From positions 1 to 64,000 of the forward strand of contig CBDUZZ010000015.1 of NCBI GenBank assembly GCA_965371855.1: 64,000 nucleotides of DNA, given 5' to 3'. A program made the translations under genes and the position numbers. The notes under the pieces are model-generated. The model had not been told where the DNA came from and made no database searches. It saw nothing but the letters and a program-made list of their open reading frames with translations. Shown piece after piece: positions 8,750 through 18,500 of the stretch. Numbering within the stretch: position 1 is the stretch's first letter; every line of letters starts with the position of its first letter. Source of the stretch: JAADEM01 sp965371855. Lineage in GTDB: Bacteria > Bacteroidota > Bacteroidia > Bacteroidales > Marinilabiliaceae.

Positions 8750-9094
8750 GCTCTATGTCGAATATGGTGGGTAATAAAACGAACTCTTTCTTTTCGCTTT
8801 TCATTTTTGCCTTGATGCAAAAACGAAACAAAAAAATCAAGGCTTATTTCAAGTTGCACTTTACATGTACTTAAAGATTAAGTTTCCCGATTAAATCGGG
8901 AAGTGATCTCCTCGTTCCTCGGAGCTTCTCGCTCTCTCTAAATCTTTAAAACACTCCAAGTACTCCCGATTAAATCGGGATGAAAGAGGCCGAAATAACT
9001 AACAATTAATCCATAATTAGCGGTAATTAGCGAAATTCGTGGAATAATAAAACACTAAATTATTGCATTTACCCACCCAAGATAACATAGAGCC
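8750..9094. mobile_element. MITE-like element, copy B (TIRs, 8-bp target duplication)
   Basis: This 345-bp non-coding element begins GGCTCTATGT and ends with inverted AACATAGAGCC. The terminal repeats continue inward as GGTGGGTAA/TTACCCACC. The flanking 8-bp duplication AGAAAACA is at 8742-8749 and 9095-9102. It is inverted relative to copy A at 4249-4572, with most of the interior alignable. Copy B carries extra CCCGATTTAATCGGG palindromes that copy A lacks. It inserted into a repeat copy that already contained an ATPase relic. Confidence 0.88.
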
Positions 9095-9102
9095 AGAAAA
9101 CA

Positions 9103-9362
9103 ATTTTGCGACTGCAAAAACAGTTCACATTCATTCAATGTAAATGGTACAAGTTTCAATCTTGCGGTTATCCGGTTAAACAGTTCCCCTGTGTTGTTAA
9201 TTAACTTATTGATCATCCAGGATGCGGCTGATCCGCATGTTATCAATAAAATGTCTTTCCAACCCTTCTTCTTCCATAAACAGCTACAAATTCAGATTTG
9301 TTAGAGGTTAACAGCGATCTTAACGCTTAGATTTCTTTTTTTCGCCCAATTATTTTATTCAT
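9103..9362 (-). pseudogene. AAA ATPase relic in DR1
   Basis: The minus strand reads MNKIIGRKKEI from 9362, then in another frame SNKSEFVAVYGRRRVGKTF (Walker A), and then, after an internal deletion, LITCGSAASWMINKLINNTG to NECELFLQSQN. These are successive parts of the common Bacteroidota AAA ATPase that carries a nuclease-like C-terminal domain. There is a frameshift near 9330 and the Walker B region is missing. The 3' part was lost before or during MITE insertion. It is non-functional. Confidence 0.8.
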
Positions 9363-9495
9363 CTTACGCTGTATTTGGCTATAAATACAGTAAAAAATAT
9401 AGATGTAGCCAAAATAGATGTTCGTAATTGGCTTTAGCTATGGATAAAGTATTGCTTGCAGCCAAATGCTTTTGCCAGTTGTGAATAATAAAACC
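9103..9495. repeat. 393-bp direct repeat DR1 core
   Basis: By eye it is identical to 21221-21613 except for two substitutions (in AAATGGTAC versus AAATAGTAC and CAGTTCCCC versus CAGTCCCCC), with no indels. The pair brackets the whole fecI-fecR-susC-susD-susC locus, about 12 kb apart in direct orientation. It carries a minus-strand AAA ATPase relic. Confidence 0.95.
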
Positions 9496-9675
9496 CTGAG
9501 GATCTTCCATGGCAAATCGTCTGTTTTGCGTGTTTTCCAAGTTGACATACAGGTAGTTGCTAAAAACATTTTTTACTAATGTTGTTTTGCCCGATTGCCT
9601 GGGGTCTACCAAATTTATAACCGGAAAATGCGCTGCCATCTCCTTTAATATGCCTTCTATTTTTCTATCAATCAT
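9496..9675 (-). pseudogene. N-terminal relic of an AAA_14/DUF4143 ATPase
   Basis: The first 60 codons (MIDRKIEGILKEMAAHFPVI to MEDPQGF) closely match the N-terminus of the ATPase part fused to SusC at 36884. They then run into the DR1 core in frame and stop at 9379. In the Walker A loop the first Gly is Asp (VDPRQSGKTT). Only the P-loop segment survives; the Walker B DEAQ segment and the rest are gone. The promoter-side sequence (9676-9720) is also shared with the 36.9-kb copy. Confidence 0.8.
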
Positions 9676-9825
9676 TGTTTACAAATTGAAAGTACAATTT
9701 TCAAAATGTAAATAAAACACTATGGACTGAAAGTACCATAGTTTTAAATTAAGAATGAAATTCATTTTACAATAATTGTTGATTTTAGAATATCGATTAA
9801 TACAGAGTTTGTTGACGGTCTCAAA

Positions 9826-9907
9826 TTAGCCTTTCGCCTTAGTATTTCAAACAAAAAGTGCCAGTATCACTGAAATTATAGAAGCCCCAAGCCAGAAAAA
9901 TTTGGCA
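9826..9907 (-). pseudogene. Relic of a glpT-like 3' end (copy 2)
   Basis: The minus strand reads KFFWLGASIISVILALFV, then a stop in place of Trp, then NTKAKG and a stop. This is the last 25 or so codons of the permease whose intact copy ends at 38721. It lies upstream of an AAA_14 N-terminus, the same order as at 36.9 kb, so this glpT-tail/ATPase arrangement is duplicated. The upstream side is joined to a decayed T9SS sorting tail. Confidence 0.75.
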
Positions 9908-9911
9908 ATTT

Positions 9912-10139
9912 TTCAATATTCGAAACATCAATCCTGGTTTGTCTGTTTTTCACCTGTATTTTTTTCACCATTTTTCCGGAAACATCATACACTTCAATAT
10001 TTGGGTTATTTCTTTTTGCACTTGCAAACAGTTGATTGGGCATCTACTTGTATATAATTTTTTGCAGGGTTCGGATAAATTATAATTTGCTCTTCATCTA
10101 ACTCCAAAGCACTTGTGGTTGAATAATCCAATTTAACCT
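9912..10139 (-). pseudogene. Decayed T9SS C-terminal sorting domain
   Basis: The minus strand encodes LDEEQIIIYPNPAKNYIQV, then after a frameshift near 10020 NPNIEVYDVSGKMVKKIQV and RQTRIDVSNIE. This is the hallmark of the type IX secretion sorting domain (Y-P-N-P motif and 'YDxxGKxV'). The cargo protein upstream is missing, replaced by a FixH relic on the opposite strand, and the end is fused to a glpT tail. It shows that the lineage has or had a type IX secretion system. Confidence 0.7.
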
Positions 10140-10479
10140 GGTGCACAAAGATTATTATGAAAAAGGTGCAGATTATTCTGTACAGATGAAAGTAGAAGCC
10201 AGGTCAGTTGCCCATAAAAATTTGGTTACTATAAAGGAAGAAACCAATCACTATTCCATTATATTTGATAGTACCCTTGCTTCAAAAGTTGGATCTGGAG
10301 AGATTCTATTTTACTACCCTGCCGGGAGTTCAGAGGATTTTTTGATGCCATTTGAAGATGGAGGAAAAATCCCTAAAGTTGCAAAAACTGAACTACTTAA
10401 AGGCAAGTACCTGGTGAAGATTAGCTGGTATTCTGAAGGGCTGAAGTATGAGGTCGTGAAGACGATTATTGTTGAATAG
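10123..10479 (+). pseudogene. FixH family protein, lacking its membrane anchor
   Basis: The frame is open from 10123 (after a TGA) to 10479. It reads QFNLVHKDYYEKGADYSVQM, then the 'GEILFYYPAGSSEDFLMPF' beta-strands and LKGKYLVKISWYSEGLKYE. This is the periplasmic part of FixH, a protein associated with cbb3 cytochrome oxidase maturation. The N-terminal transmembrane helix that normally precedes the V-H-K-D-Y-Y segment is absent; only a GTG at 10141 could start it. The sequence upstream belongs to a T9SS tail on the other strand. No ccoNOP genes are in the window. It is probably a breakpoint relic. Confidence 0.65.
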
Positions 10480-10513
10480 TAGGAAGTAGATTTTTTTATA
10501 GAATTTCTCAAAT

Positions 10514-13500
10514 TTAAAAGGTTACTTTGATGTTAAAACCTAAAGTTCTAGTAGCAGGCAGATTAAAATTATCCAATGATTGGTATGCATTAGTAGTATT
10601 CATCACTAATTCAGGATCGAATGGAGCTTCTTTATAAAAGAAAAGCAAATTCTGTCCTACAAGAGAAAAAGTTACCTTTTCAATTGGTAAACTTGAATTT
10701 TGTAAGTTTAAATTGTATGCTACATAAACTTGTGCTAACCTGATGTTTGTCCTGTCGTATGTATAGGGTTCTTTGATCCCATTTCTCATACCAGTTACCA
10801 TGTAATACGTTTCAGCATCCATTTTTGTTACAGCAGTTCCATCAGGCATTACAGCGTTAATATTTACACCGCCAGCATCTCTTGCATCGGCTGTCCTCTG
10901 AGAAACGCCATAGCCATCTAACATAGCCTCGGTTTGGCTAATTACTTTACCGCCAAACTTACTGTTAATATGGAATCCAAATGATAAATCTTTGTAATTA
11001 ATATTATTATTCCAACCTAAACTCCAATCCGGGTTTGAATTCCCAATAAGCTCAGTTTTATCCGTTTTTCTAATATTTCCATTATCATCCAGCAAAATCC
11101 TTCCCTGGTCATCTAATAAAAATTTATGTACATATAAATCGCCAAATGAACCACCTTTTTTGATAATTAGCTGGTATCCTTCATTATCAGAAATATTTAT
11201 CTTATCTCCTAAATCTTCGTGTATTTCTACAATTTCATTTTTATTGCTTGAGTAATTAAATGAAGTATTCCATGAAAAATCTTTTGATTTAACAGGCGTA
11301 GCATTTACAGATAATTCAATACCTGAATTGACAATTTCACCAGCATTAACAAAATACCTGGTATATCCTGAACCTGAAGGTGCAGGTAAGTTAATAAATT
11401 GGTCCCGGCTATTGATATTGTAATAAGTAAAATCAAGTCCTAGCCTCCCAGTAAAAAATCTCCAGTCAACACCAAACTCATTGCTTCTCAACATTTCGGG
11501 CTTTAAGTTGGTAAATGGTTTTGTTGTATTTATAGCAACTCCAGTAAAAGTAATCGTATGATTGGGATGAACCATATTGAAAGGGACTTCGTTTGCAACG
11601 GTTGTATGTGATGCCCTTATTTTTCCAAAGCTAATAAAGTCAGGGAGTTCAACCATTTCGCTAACAATGCAGGTTAACCCAAATGCATGATAAAAATAGG
11701 AATCGTTTCCTGTTCCGGCTAATGTTGAAGCCCAGTCATTCCTGCCCGAGACATCTAAAAATAACATCTCTTTGTAACCCAGCTGGACATTGGCAAAAAC
11801 AGCTTCTTTTATTATCTTACTTCCATAAGTTGAATTTACCATCACATTATCCGCAATATTCTGGAAATTAAACTCGTTGGCAAATCTTAACCCGTTTATT
11901 CCTGTGGATACGCTAACACCAACTCCATAATTTGATTGTTGATAGCTTGCACCGGCAATTGCATTTAAACTGATGTCCCCAAAATTTTTGCCATAAGTTA
12001 AAATAGCATCTGTGAAAATTAGCTCATCGGTGAACTTGTTATAATCCCATGCTCCATTCGGATGTACATTGGTTCCATTTGAACCGGCATAGTACTTTCT
12101 TTCATATGATTTATTTGCATAATCATAATTACCCCTTAATTGGAGGCTAAGATTATCATCGATTTGGTAATCTAATAAAAGACTGCTAATAACTCTTTTT
12201 GTGTTATCTTCCTGAGGTTGCCTGTTAATAACCCAATATGGATTTGATTGATGGTGGTCTTCAACAAACCAATTTTGAAGATACATATTCCTTGGCTCGT
12301 TAAATACCTCATAGCTATCTTTATATGAATTAAAATCCATATTCCGAGGAAAGAAATATAATCCGGTAAGAGGATTAATGTAATATCCTGCGGGGTTTCT
12401 GTTATTCGTAACTTCATCTGTCAACATTACATTGGATGAAACAATCAATTTATCATTAAAAAGTTTAGTTGATTGTTTAAATGTAACATTGTTCTTTTGA
12501 TACTTGTTTTCGGGTACTACACCATTAGAAGTTGTATTTGCAAAAGAAAGGTATGCAGTTGTTTTATCATTCCCACCACTAATAATTACTGAATTTAAAA
12601 GGTTGAGCCCTGTTTCAAAGAAATCATCAACAAAACTGCTGTTATAATTCCCTTTTGTTGTTGACCAACTCTCTTTTGCCCCATCAACACTGCCATATTC
12701 AAATTGTAGGTCAGGGGTTTCAATAATACTTTCAAAAGTAACGCCTGAGCTAATTTCAATCCTTGTTTTACCTTCTTTACCACTTTTTGTAGTAATAAGA
12801 ACTACACCATTTGCACCCTGGCTGCCATAAAGCGCTGCAGCATTTGATCCCTTAAGTAAAGTAAGGCTTTCAATGTCTTCAGGGTTAATTTGAGAGATCC
12901 CATCACCACCATCAACCCCACCCCACATTCCTGCCTGTATCCCTTTATTGTTTGCCATGGGGATACCATCAATAACATAAAGTGGTTCACTTGTACCGCT
13001 TAAAGATTTGTTACCCCTTAAAATAACTTTGGTAGAACCACCTGCGCCAGAACTATTTTTCTTGATTTCAATACCGGCTACTTTACCTGAAAGGCTATTC
13101 AGAAAGTTAATGTCTTTTGTTTTGGTTAATTCATCGCGACCAATAGTTTGGATTGCATAGGTTAATGTTTTTTCCTGCCTAAGGATACCAAGTGCAGATA
13201 CTATTACTTCATCAACACCAATGGTTGATGATTCCAGAATAACGTTAATTTCATTTTTGCCGGCAATAGGTTCTTCAACTGTTGCCATACCAATAAATGA
13301 AAACACCAAAGTGGTTGCATTCAGTGGTACATCCAGGTTATAATTCCCATCAATGTCGGATGTAATACCTACCGTAGTACTTTTCACATATACCGAAACA
13401 CCGGGCAATGCCTTTCTCTTTTCATCCATAGCTTTCCCTGAAATTGATTTTAAGTGTTGTGGTTCTAATTCAATTTCTACCTTAACTTGAGGTTGTTCCC

Positions 13501-13852
13501 TGATTACAACAGTTTTGTTCTCAATTTCATAAATTAACCCGTTTGGTGTAAGTACCTTATCTAAAATTTCTTCGACTGTAGCATTGTTAAGTTTAATACT
13601 TATTTTGGGAAGTTCTTTAAAAAGGTCGGACCGGTATAGAAAATAAAACTCGCTTTGTTCTCTAATTTCTTCTAATATCTGTTCCACATTTACATTCCTG
13701 ACACGTATTGTCAGTTTCGTGTTTTGTGAGTAACTACCAGTCGAAACCAATAAAAGGTTTACAAACAAAAAAAAGATCGTAACCCTCCTATTGAAGACAG
13801 CGTGATTTGGTTTTCTCATTACGCTTATACGCACACGTTTTTCAATCAGCAT
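10514..13852 (-). CDS. SusC/RagA-type TonB-linked outer membrane protein with STN domain (susC1)
   Basis: This 1112-residue importer forms the barrel of a SusCD glycan uptake complex. In order it has a signal peptide (VTIFFLFVNLLLVSTGSYSQ), an STN domain (about residues 45-115, with EEIREQSEFYFLYRSDLF), a CarboxypepD_reg domain (about 133-205), a plug (LYVIDGIPMANNK; GSNAAALYGSQGANGV) and a barrel ending in KVTF. From the regulatory domain onward it is very similar to the SusC at 15593-18685, which has no STN. It follows the susD terminator and has its own TATATTTG box. A second possible start is the ATG at 13819. Some barrel positions look degenerate compared with its sister (for example FYHAFGLTC versus FYPAFGLTA). 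Confidence 0.93.
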   Translation of the reverse strand: MLIEKRVRISVMRKPNHAVFNRRVTIFFLFVNLLLVSTGSYSQNTKLTIRVRNVNVEQILEEIREQSEFYFLYRSDLFKELPKISIKLNNATVEEILDKVLTPNGLIYEIENKTVVIREQPQVKVEIELEPQHLKSISGKAMDEKRKALPGVSVYVKSTTVGITSDIDGNYNLDVPLNATTLVFSFIGMATVEEPIAGKNEINVILESSTIGVDEVIVSALGILRQEKTLTYAIQTIGRDELTKTKDINFLNSLSGKVAGIEIKKNSSGAGGSTKVILRGNKSLSGTSEPLYVIDGIPMANNKGIQAGMWGGVDGGDGISQINPEDIESLTLLKGSNAAALYGSQGANGVVLITTKSGKEGKTRIEISSGVTFESIIETPDLQFEYGSVDGAKESWSTTKGNYNSSFVDDFFETGLNLLNSVIISGGNDKTTAYLSFANTTSNGVVPENKYQKNNVTFKQSTKLFNDKLIVSSNVMLTDEVTNNRNPAGYYINPLTGLYFFPRNMDFNSYKDSYEVFNEPRNMYLQNWFVEDHHQSNPYWVINRQPQEDNTKRVISSLLLDYQIDDNLSLQLRGNYDYANKSYERKYYAGSNGTNVHPNGAWDYNKFTDELIFTDAILTYGKNFGDISLNAIAGASYQQSNYGVGVSVSTGINGLRFANEFNFQNIADNVMVNSTYGSKIIKEAVFANVQLGYKEMLFLDVSGRNDWASTLAGTGNDSYFYHAFGLTCIVSEMVELPDFISFGKIRASHTTVANEVPFNMVHPNHTITFTGVAINTTKPFTNLKPEMLRSNEFGVDWRFFTGRLGLDFTYYNINSRDQFINLPAPSGSGYTRYFVNAGEIVNSGIELSVNATPVKSKDFSWNTSFNYSSNKNEIVEIHEDLGDKINISDNEGYQLIIKKGGSFGDLYVHKFLLDDQGRILLDDNGNIRKTDKTELIGNSNPDWSLGWNNNINYKDLSFGFHINSKFGGKVISQTEAMLDGYGVSQRTADARDAGGVNINAVMPDGTAVTKMDAETYYMVTGMRNGIKEPYTYDRTNIRLAQVYVAYNLNLQNSSLPIEKVTFSLVGQNLLFFYKEAPFDPELVMNTTNAYQSLDNFNLPATRTLGFNIKVTF

Positions 13853-13891
13853 TTCCCCTTTTAAGGTTGAATATATTATTATTAGTTAAGA

Positions 13892-13899
13892 CAAATATA
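13892..13899 (-). promoter_or_regulatory. Candidate -7 box of susC1
   Basis: The minus strand reads TATATTTG 40 bp before the ATG at 13852, with AAAAGGGG just ahead of the start as a purine-rich ribosome site. The same octamer occurs upstream of the fecI gene at 20583-20590. Together with the terminator at 13929-13958 it suggests that susC1 is transcribed separately from susC2-susD. Confidence 0.5.
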
Positions 13900-13928
13900 T
13901 CATAAAAATTCTTTTCTTGATAATAATA

Positions 13929-13958
13929 AATGCCGCCTCATAAATATGAGGCGGCATT
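13929..13958 (-). terminator. Terminator after susD
   Basis: A perfect 12-bp stem AATGCCGCCTCA/TGAGGCGGCATT with a six-base loop lies just past the susD stop at 13986. It is followed on the minus strand by TTTATTATTA. It separates the susC2-susD transcript from susC1. Confidence 0.85.
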
Positions 13959-13985
13959 CAACTAAACTAAACCTATGTGTTAGAA

Positions 13986-15581
13986 TTAAAAATTAGGACC
14001 TTCAATATCCCACCATAAAAGAGTACTTATTTCATCTTTACCATTTGACAACTTACTAGTTGCTGCTGCAACACCTTGCGGATTATTTGTATACTCACCA
14101 GGTACAAATTTCATCCTTTTAATAAAATCATCAGCTGCAATAATTCCATCATCAGCATTACTATCATTTTTATAGTTATATGGTATTTTAGGATATCCTG
14201 TTCTGCGGTGGTCAGCCCAGGGTTCCCATGAATTTGGAAATCCGGCAATCCATTTTTGAGTCATAATTCGCTCAAGTTTTACTTCATTTGTTGCTGACTC
14301 GTCCCATTTAATTGTTATCTGCATGCGATTTATAAAATCATTGACATCGCCTTCAGCTTTTGGGTCATCGTAGTCAATAGGCAAACTTGTGTTATCCAAT
14401 AGGTAAGCATCAACACCACCTGCTCCCCATTTTGCAAATGAAGCCTTTACTCCGTCTTCATAATAGTCTTTGGCTGATTGACTAGCAGACCATCCTCTTA
14501 ATTTTGCCTCAGCAAGAAGAAATAAAGTTTCTGATGCCACAAAATAATCCTGGTATGTCTTGGTCTTAAAGATTTCGTTAACGGTTGAGAAAGATGTCCG
14601 TTGGTCTTTTGCTGCCAGCAATGCACCATTTCTAATACCTTTATATGGCACAGTTGGATGATCAGAAACTAATGATAGATCGTCAACCGGATTAAAATAC
14701 TTACCAATCCTGCTGTCATTATATCCGGTAAGTACTGATTCCATTGTTGCACTCATTCTGGTATCGTTCCAACCAAAAGCAAAAAGGGCAAGAGGGTGTT
14801 GTTGTCCATATAATGAAATCAAGAAATTGTCAGCATTTACTTCAATTAATCCACCCGGGTCATTAATAGCTTTTTCACCTTCTGTTTTTGCAAGTGCAGG
14901 GTTTACTTTTGAAATTCGCATGGCAAGTCTTAATCTCATTGAATTAACCACTTTTATCCATTTGTTGATGTTGCCACCATAACTCGCGTCGAAATTTTTC
15001 AATCCGTCATAATCTTTATTCGCACTAAAAACAGCTATAATATTATCTAAGTCGGCAAAAAGCGTTTCGTATAATTTTTCTTCTCCATCGTAGTTTATAG
15101 TAGTTTCAGTTGAACCATAGTCATTGTAAATAACCGGCCCGTATTGTAAAGTCAATTTTGAAATACCGAGGACTCTGATTAATCTTGCCCATTCTACAAA
15201 AACATCATAATCACCTTCTTCTGCAATTTCAATTACCTGTTTTGATGGAGCCATTATCTGAGTGTAAACCCTGTCCCAGTAAAAATGTTTCCATGTAATA
15301 CTATAGGTCGTATTATTTATACCTCCTGCAAATGGCGTAGGTGGAGCTAAATAACGCACCCATGAATCACTAGATAAGTTTTGATAAACTTGATGCCACC
15401 AGGTATAACCAACAACCCACGATAACATTGAAGGATAATAAGATCCAATATGATTGAAATCTTGCTGTAGAGACTCTTGGCTAATTTGAACAGGATTTAT
15501 ATTTGCCTCTTCAAAATTATCTGTACATGCATTTGGCAATATTGCCAAAGCAACCAGTAATATATATATGTATTTTTTCAT
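13986..15581 (-). CDS. SusD/RagB-type nutrient-binding lipoprotein (SusD-like 2 class)
   Basis: This surface lipoprotein forms the lid of a SusCD complex and binds the oligosaccharide before import. It is 531 residues long, with lipoprotein signal LLVALAILPNACTDNFEEAN (Cys 19). It fits the SusD-like_2 group rather than classic RagB: 'NINPVQIS' after the signal, TETTINYDGEEKLYETLFAD, and a C-terminus ending LWWDIEGPNF. It starts 11 bp after the end of susC2 and is followed by a strong terminator. It is the only susD of this locus, between two susC paralogues. Confidence 0.9.
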   Translation of the reverse strand: MKKYIYILLVALAILPNACTDNFEEANINPVQISQESLQQDFNHIGSYYPSMLSWVVGYTWWHQVYQNLSSDSWVRYLAPPTPFAGGINNTTYSITWKHFYWDRVYTQIMAPSKQVIEIAEEGDYDVFVEWARLIRVLGISKLTLQYGPVIYNDYGSTETTINYDGEEKLYETLFADLDNIIAVFSANKDYDGLKNFDASYGGNINKWIKVVNSMRLRLAMRISKVNPALAKTEGEKAINDPGGLIEVNADNFLISLYGQQHPLALFAFGWNDTRMSATMESVLTGYNDSRIGKYFNPVDDLSLVSDHPTVPYKGIRNGALLAAKDQRTSFSTVNEIFKTKTYQDYFVASETLFLLAEAKLRGWSASQSAKDYYEDGVKASFAKWGAGGVDAYLLDNTSLPIDYDDPKAEGDVNDFINRMQITIKWDESATNEVKLERIMTQKWIAGFPNSWEPWADHRRTGYPKIPYNYKNDSNADDGIIAADDFIKRMKFVPGEYTNNPQGVAAATSKLSNGKDEISTLLWWDIEGPNF

Positions 15582-15592
15582 GAAATTAAGAT

Positions 15593-18500
15593 TTAAAAGG
15601 TTATTCTAATATTGAAACCATAAGTCCTTGTTGATGGCAGGTTGAAATTGTCCAATGATTGGAATGCATTGGTTGTGTTCATTGCTAGTTCGGGGTCGAA
15701 TGGTGCTTCTTTATAAAAGAAAAGTAAATTCTGGCCTACAAGAGAAAAAGTTAACTTGTCAATAGGTAAATTAGATTCTTGTAAGTTTAAGTTGTACGTA
15801 ACAGAAACCTCTGCTAATCTAATATTTGTTCTGTCGTAAGTATAAGGTTCTTTAATACCATTCCTCATTCCCGTTGCCCTGTAATAAGTTTCTGCACCCA
15901 TTTTTGTTACAGCTGTACCGTCAGGCATTACAGCATCAATAGTTACACCGCCGGCATTTCTTGCGTCGGCTGTCCTTTGTGATACACCATAACCATCTAA
16001 CATAGCTTCGGTTTGGCTAATTACTTTACCGCCAAACTTACTGTTAATAAGGAACCCAAATGATAAATCTTTGTAGTTAATGTTATTATTCCAACCTAAA
16101 CTCCAATCCGGGTTTGAATTTCCAATAAATTCTTTTTCAGCAGTTTTTTGTATAGCTCCATTTTCATCAAGCATTATCCTTCCCTGTTCATCCCTAAGGA
16201 ATTTATGCACATATAAATCGCCAAATGAACCACCTTTTTTTATAATTAATTGGTATCCTTCAGAATCAGAAATATTCATCGCATCTCCCAAATCTTCGTG
16301 TAATTCTACAATTTCATTTTTATTATTTGAGTAATTAAATGCAGTTGACCATGAAAAATCTCCTGATTTTACAGGTGTAGCATTAACAGATATTTCAATA
16401 CCGGAATTAACGATTTCACCGGCATTAACAAAATACCTTGTATATCCTGAACCGGAAGGTGCTGGCAAATTAATAAATTGATCCTGGCTATTAATATTGT
16501 AATATGTAAAATCAAATCCAAGCCTTCCATTAAAGAACCTCCAATCGGTACCAAACTCCAGACTTCTTAACATCTCGGGTTTTAGGTTGGTAAAAGGTTT
16601 TGTGGTGTTTATTTCAACACCAGCAAAAGTAATCGTATGATTTGGATGAACCATATTGAAAGGGACTTCGTTTGCAACGGTTGTATACGATGTCCTTATT
16701 TTTCCAAAGCTAATAAAATCGGGAAGTTCAACCATTTCGCTAATTAGGGCTGTTAACCCAAAAGCAGGATAAAAATATGAATCGTTTCCTGTGCCGACTA
16801 ATGTTGAAGCCCAGTCATTCCTGCCTGAGATATCTAAAAATAGCATCTCTTTGTAGCCCAACTGAACATTGCCAAAAACAGCTTGTTTTATTTTCTTGCT
16901 TCCATAAGTTGAATTTACCATAACATTATCCTCAATGTTCTGAAAATTAAACTCGTTGGCAAATTTTAATCCGGTAGTTCCTGTGGCAACTCTAACACCA
17001 ACTCCATAAGTTGATTTTTGATAGCTTGTACCTACAATTGCATCTAAACTGATATCTCCAAATTTTTTGTTATAGGTTAAAATTGCATCTGTATAAATCA
17101 ATTCATCGGTGGACTTACTATAATCCCAAGCTCCATTTGCATGCACATTGGTTCCGTTAGAACCGGCATAGTGCTTCATCTCGTAAGATTTAATTGCATA
17201 ATCGTAACTGCCTCTTAATTGGAGTTTGAGATTATTGGCGATTTGATAATCTAATGAAATATTTGTAATAGCTCTTTTTACCTTATCTTCCTTTGGTTGC
17301 CTGTTTATGATCCAATATGGATTCGATTGATGGTGGTCTTCAACAAACCAATTTTGAAGATACATATTCCTACCTTCATTAAATACTTCATAGTTTTCTT
17401 TATATGAATTAAAATCTAAATTCCGAGGAAAGAAATATAATCCGGTAAGAGGGTTAATGTAATATCCTGCAGGGTTCCTGTTGTTCGTAACTTCATCTGT
17501 TAACATTACATTTGACGAAATATTCATTTTGTCATTAAAAAGCTTAGTTGATTGTTTAAATGTAACATTATTCTTTTGATACTTATTTTCAGGTATTACA
17601 CCATTAGAAGTTATATTTGCATAAGAAAAATATGCAGTTGTCTTGTCACCTCCCCCACTAATAGTTATTGAATTTAAAAGGTTGAGCCCTGTTTTAAAGA
17701 AATCATCAACAAAACTGTTGTTATAATCCCCTTTTGACGTGGACCAACTCTCTTTAGCACCATCAACACTACCATAATCAAATTGCAGGTCAGGGGTTTT
17801 AATAATACTTTCAAAAGTAACACCTGAGCTAATTTCAACTCTTGCTTTACCTTTTTTACCACTTTTTGTGGTAATAATAATTACACCGTTTGCTCCCTGG
17901 CTACCATAAAGTGCTGCAGCATTTGATCCCTTCAGAACAGTAAGGCTTTCAATGTCTTCAGAGTTAATTTGAGAAATGCCGTCACCTCCATCAATACCAC
18001 CCCACATTCCTGGCTGTCCACCTTTGTTGTTTGCCATTGGAATACCATCGATAACATAAAGTGGTTCACTTGAGCCGCTTAACGACTTGTTCCCCCTTAA
18101 AATAACTTTGGTAGAGCCACCTGCACCAGAACTGCTTTTCTTTATCTCCACACCAGAAATTTTACCGGAAATGCTGTTCACAAAATTAATGTCTCTTGCC
18201 TTTAATAAATCCTCCCCACTAACGGTTTGTTGAGCATAGGTGAGCGTTTTCTCGTCACGTTTAATACCAAGTGCTGTAACCACTACTTCATCAATACCAA
18301 AGATTGCTGACTCCATAATAACGTTAATTTCATTTTTTCCGGCAATCGACTCTTCAACTGTTGTCATTCCTATAGTTGAAAAAACCAGCGTACTTGCATC
18401 ATTCGGAACATCAAGCTTGTAGTTTCCATCAATATCGGTAATGGTACCAATTGTAGTACCTTTTACAAATACTGAGACTCCCGGCAGGGTGTTTCCATCT

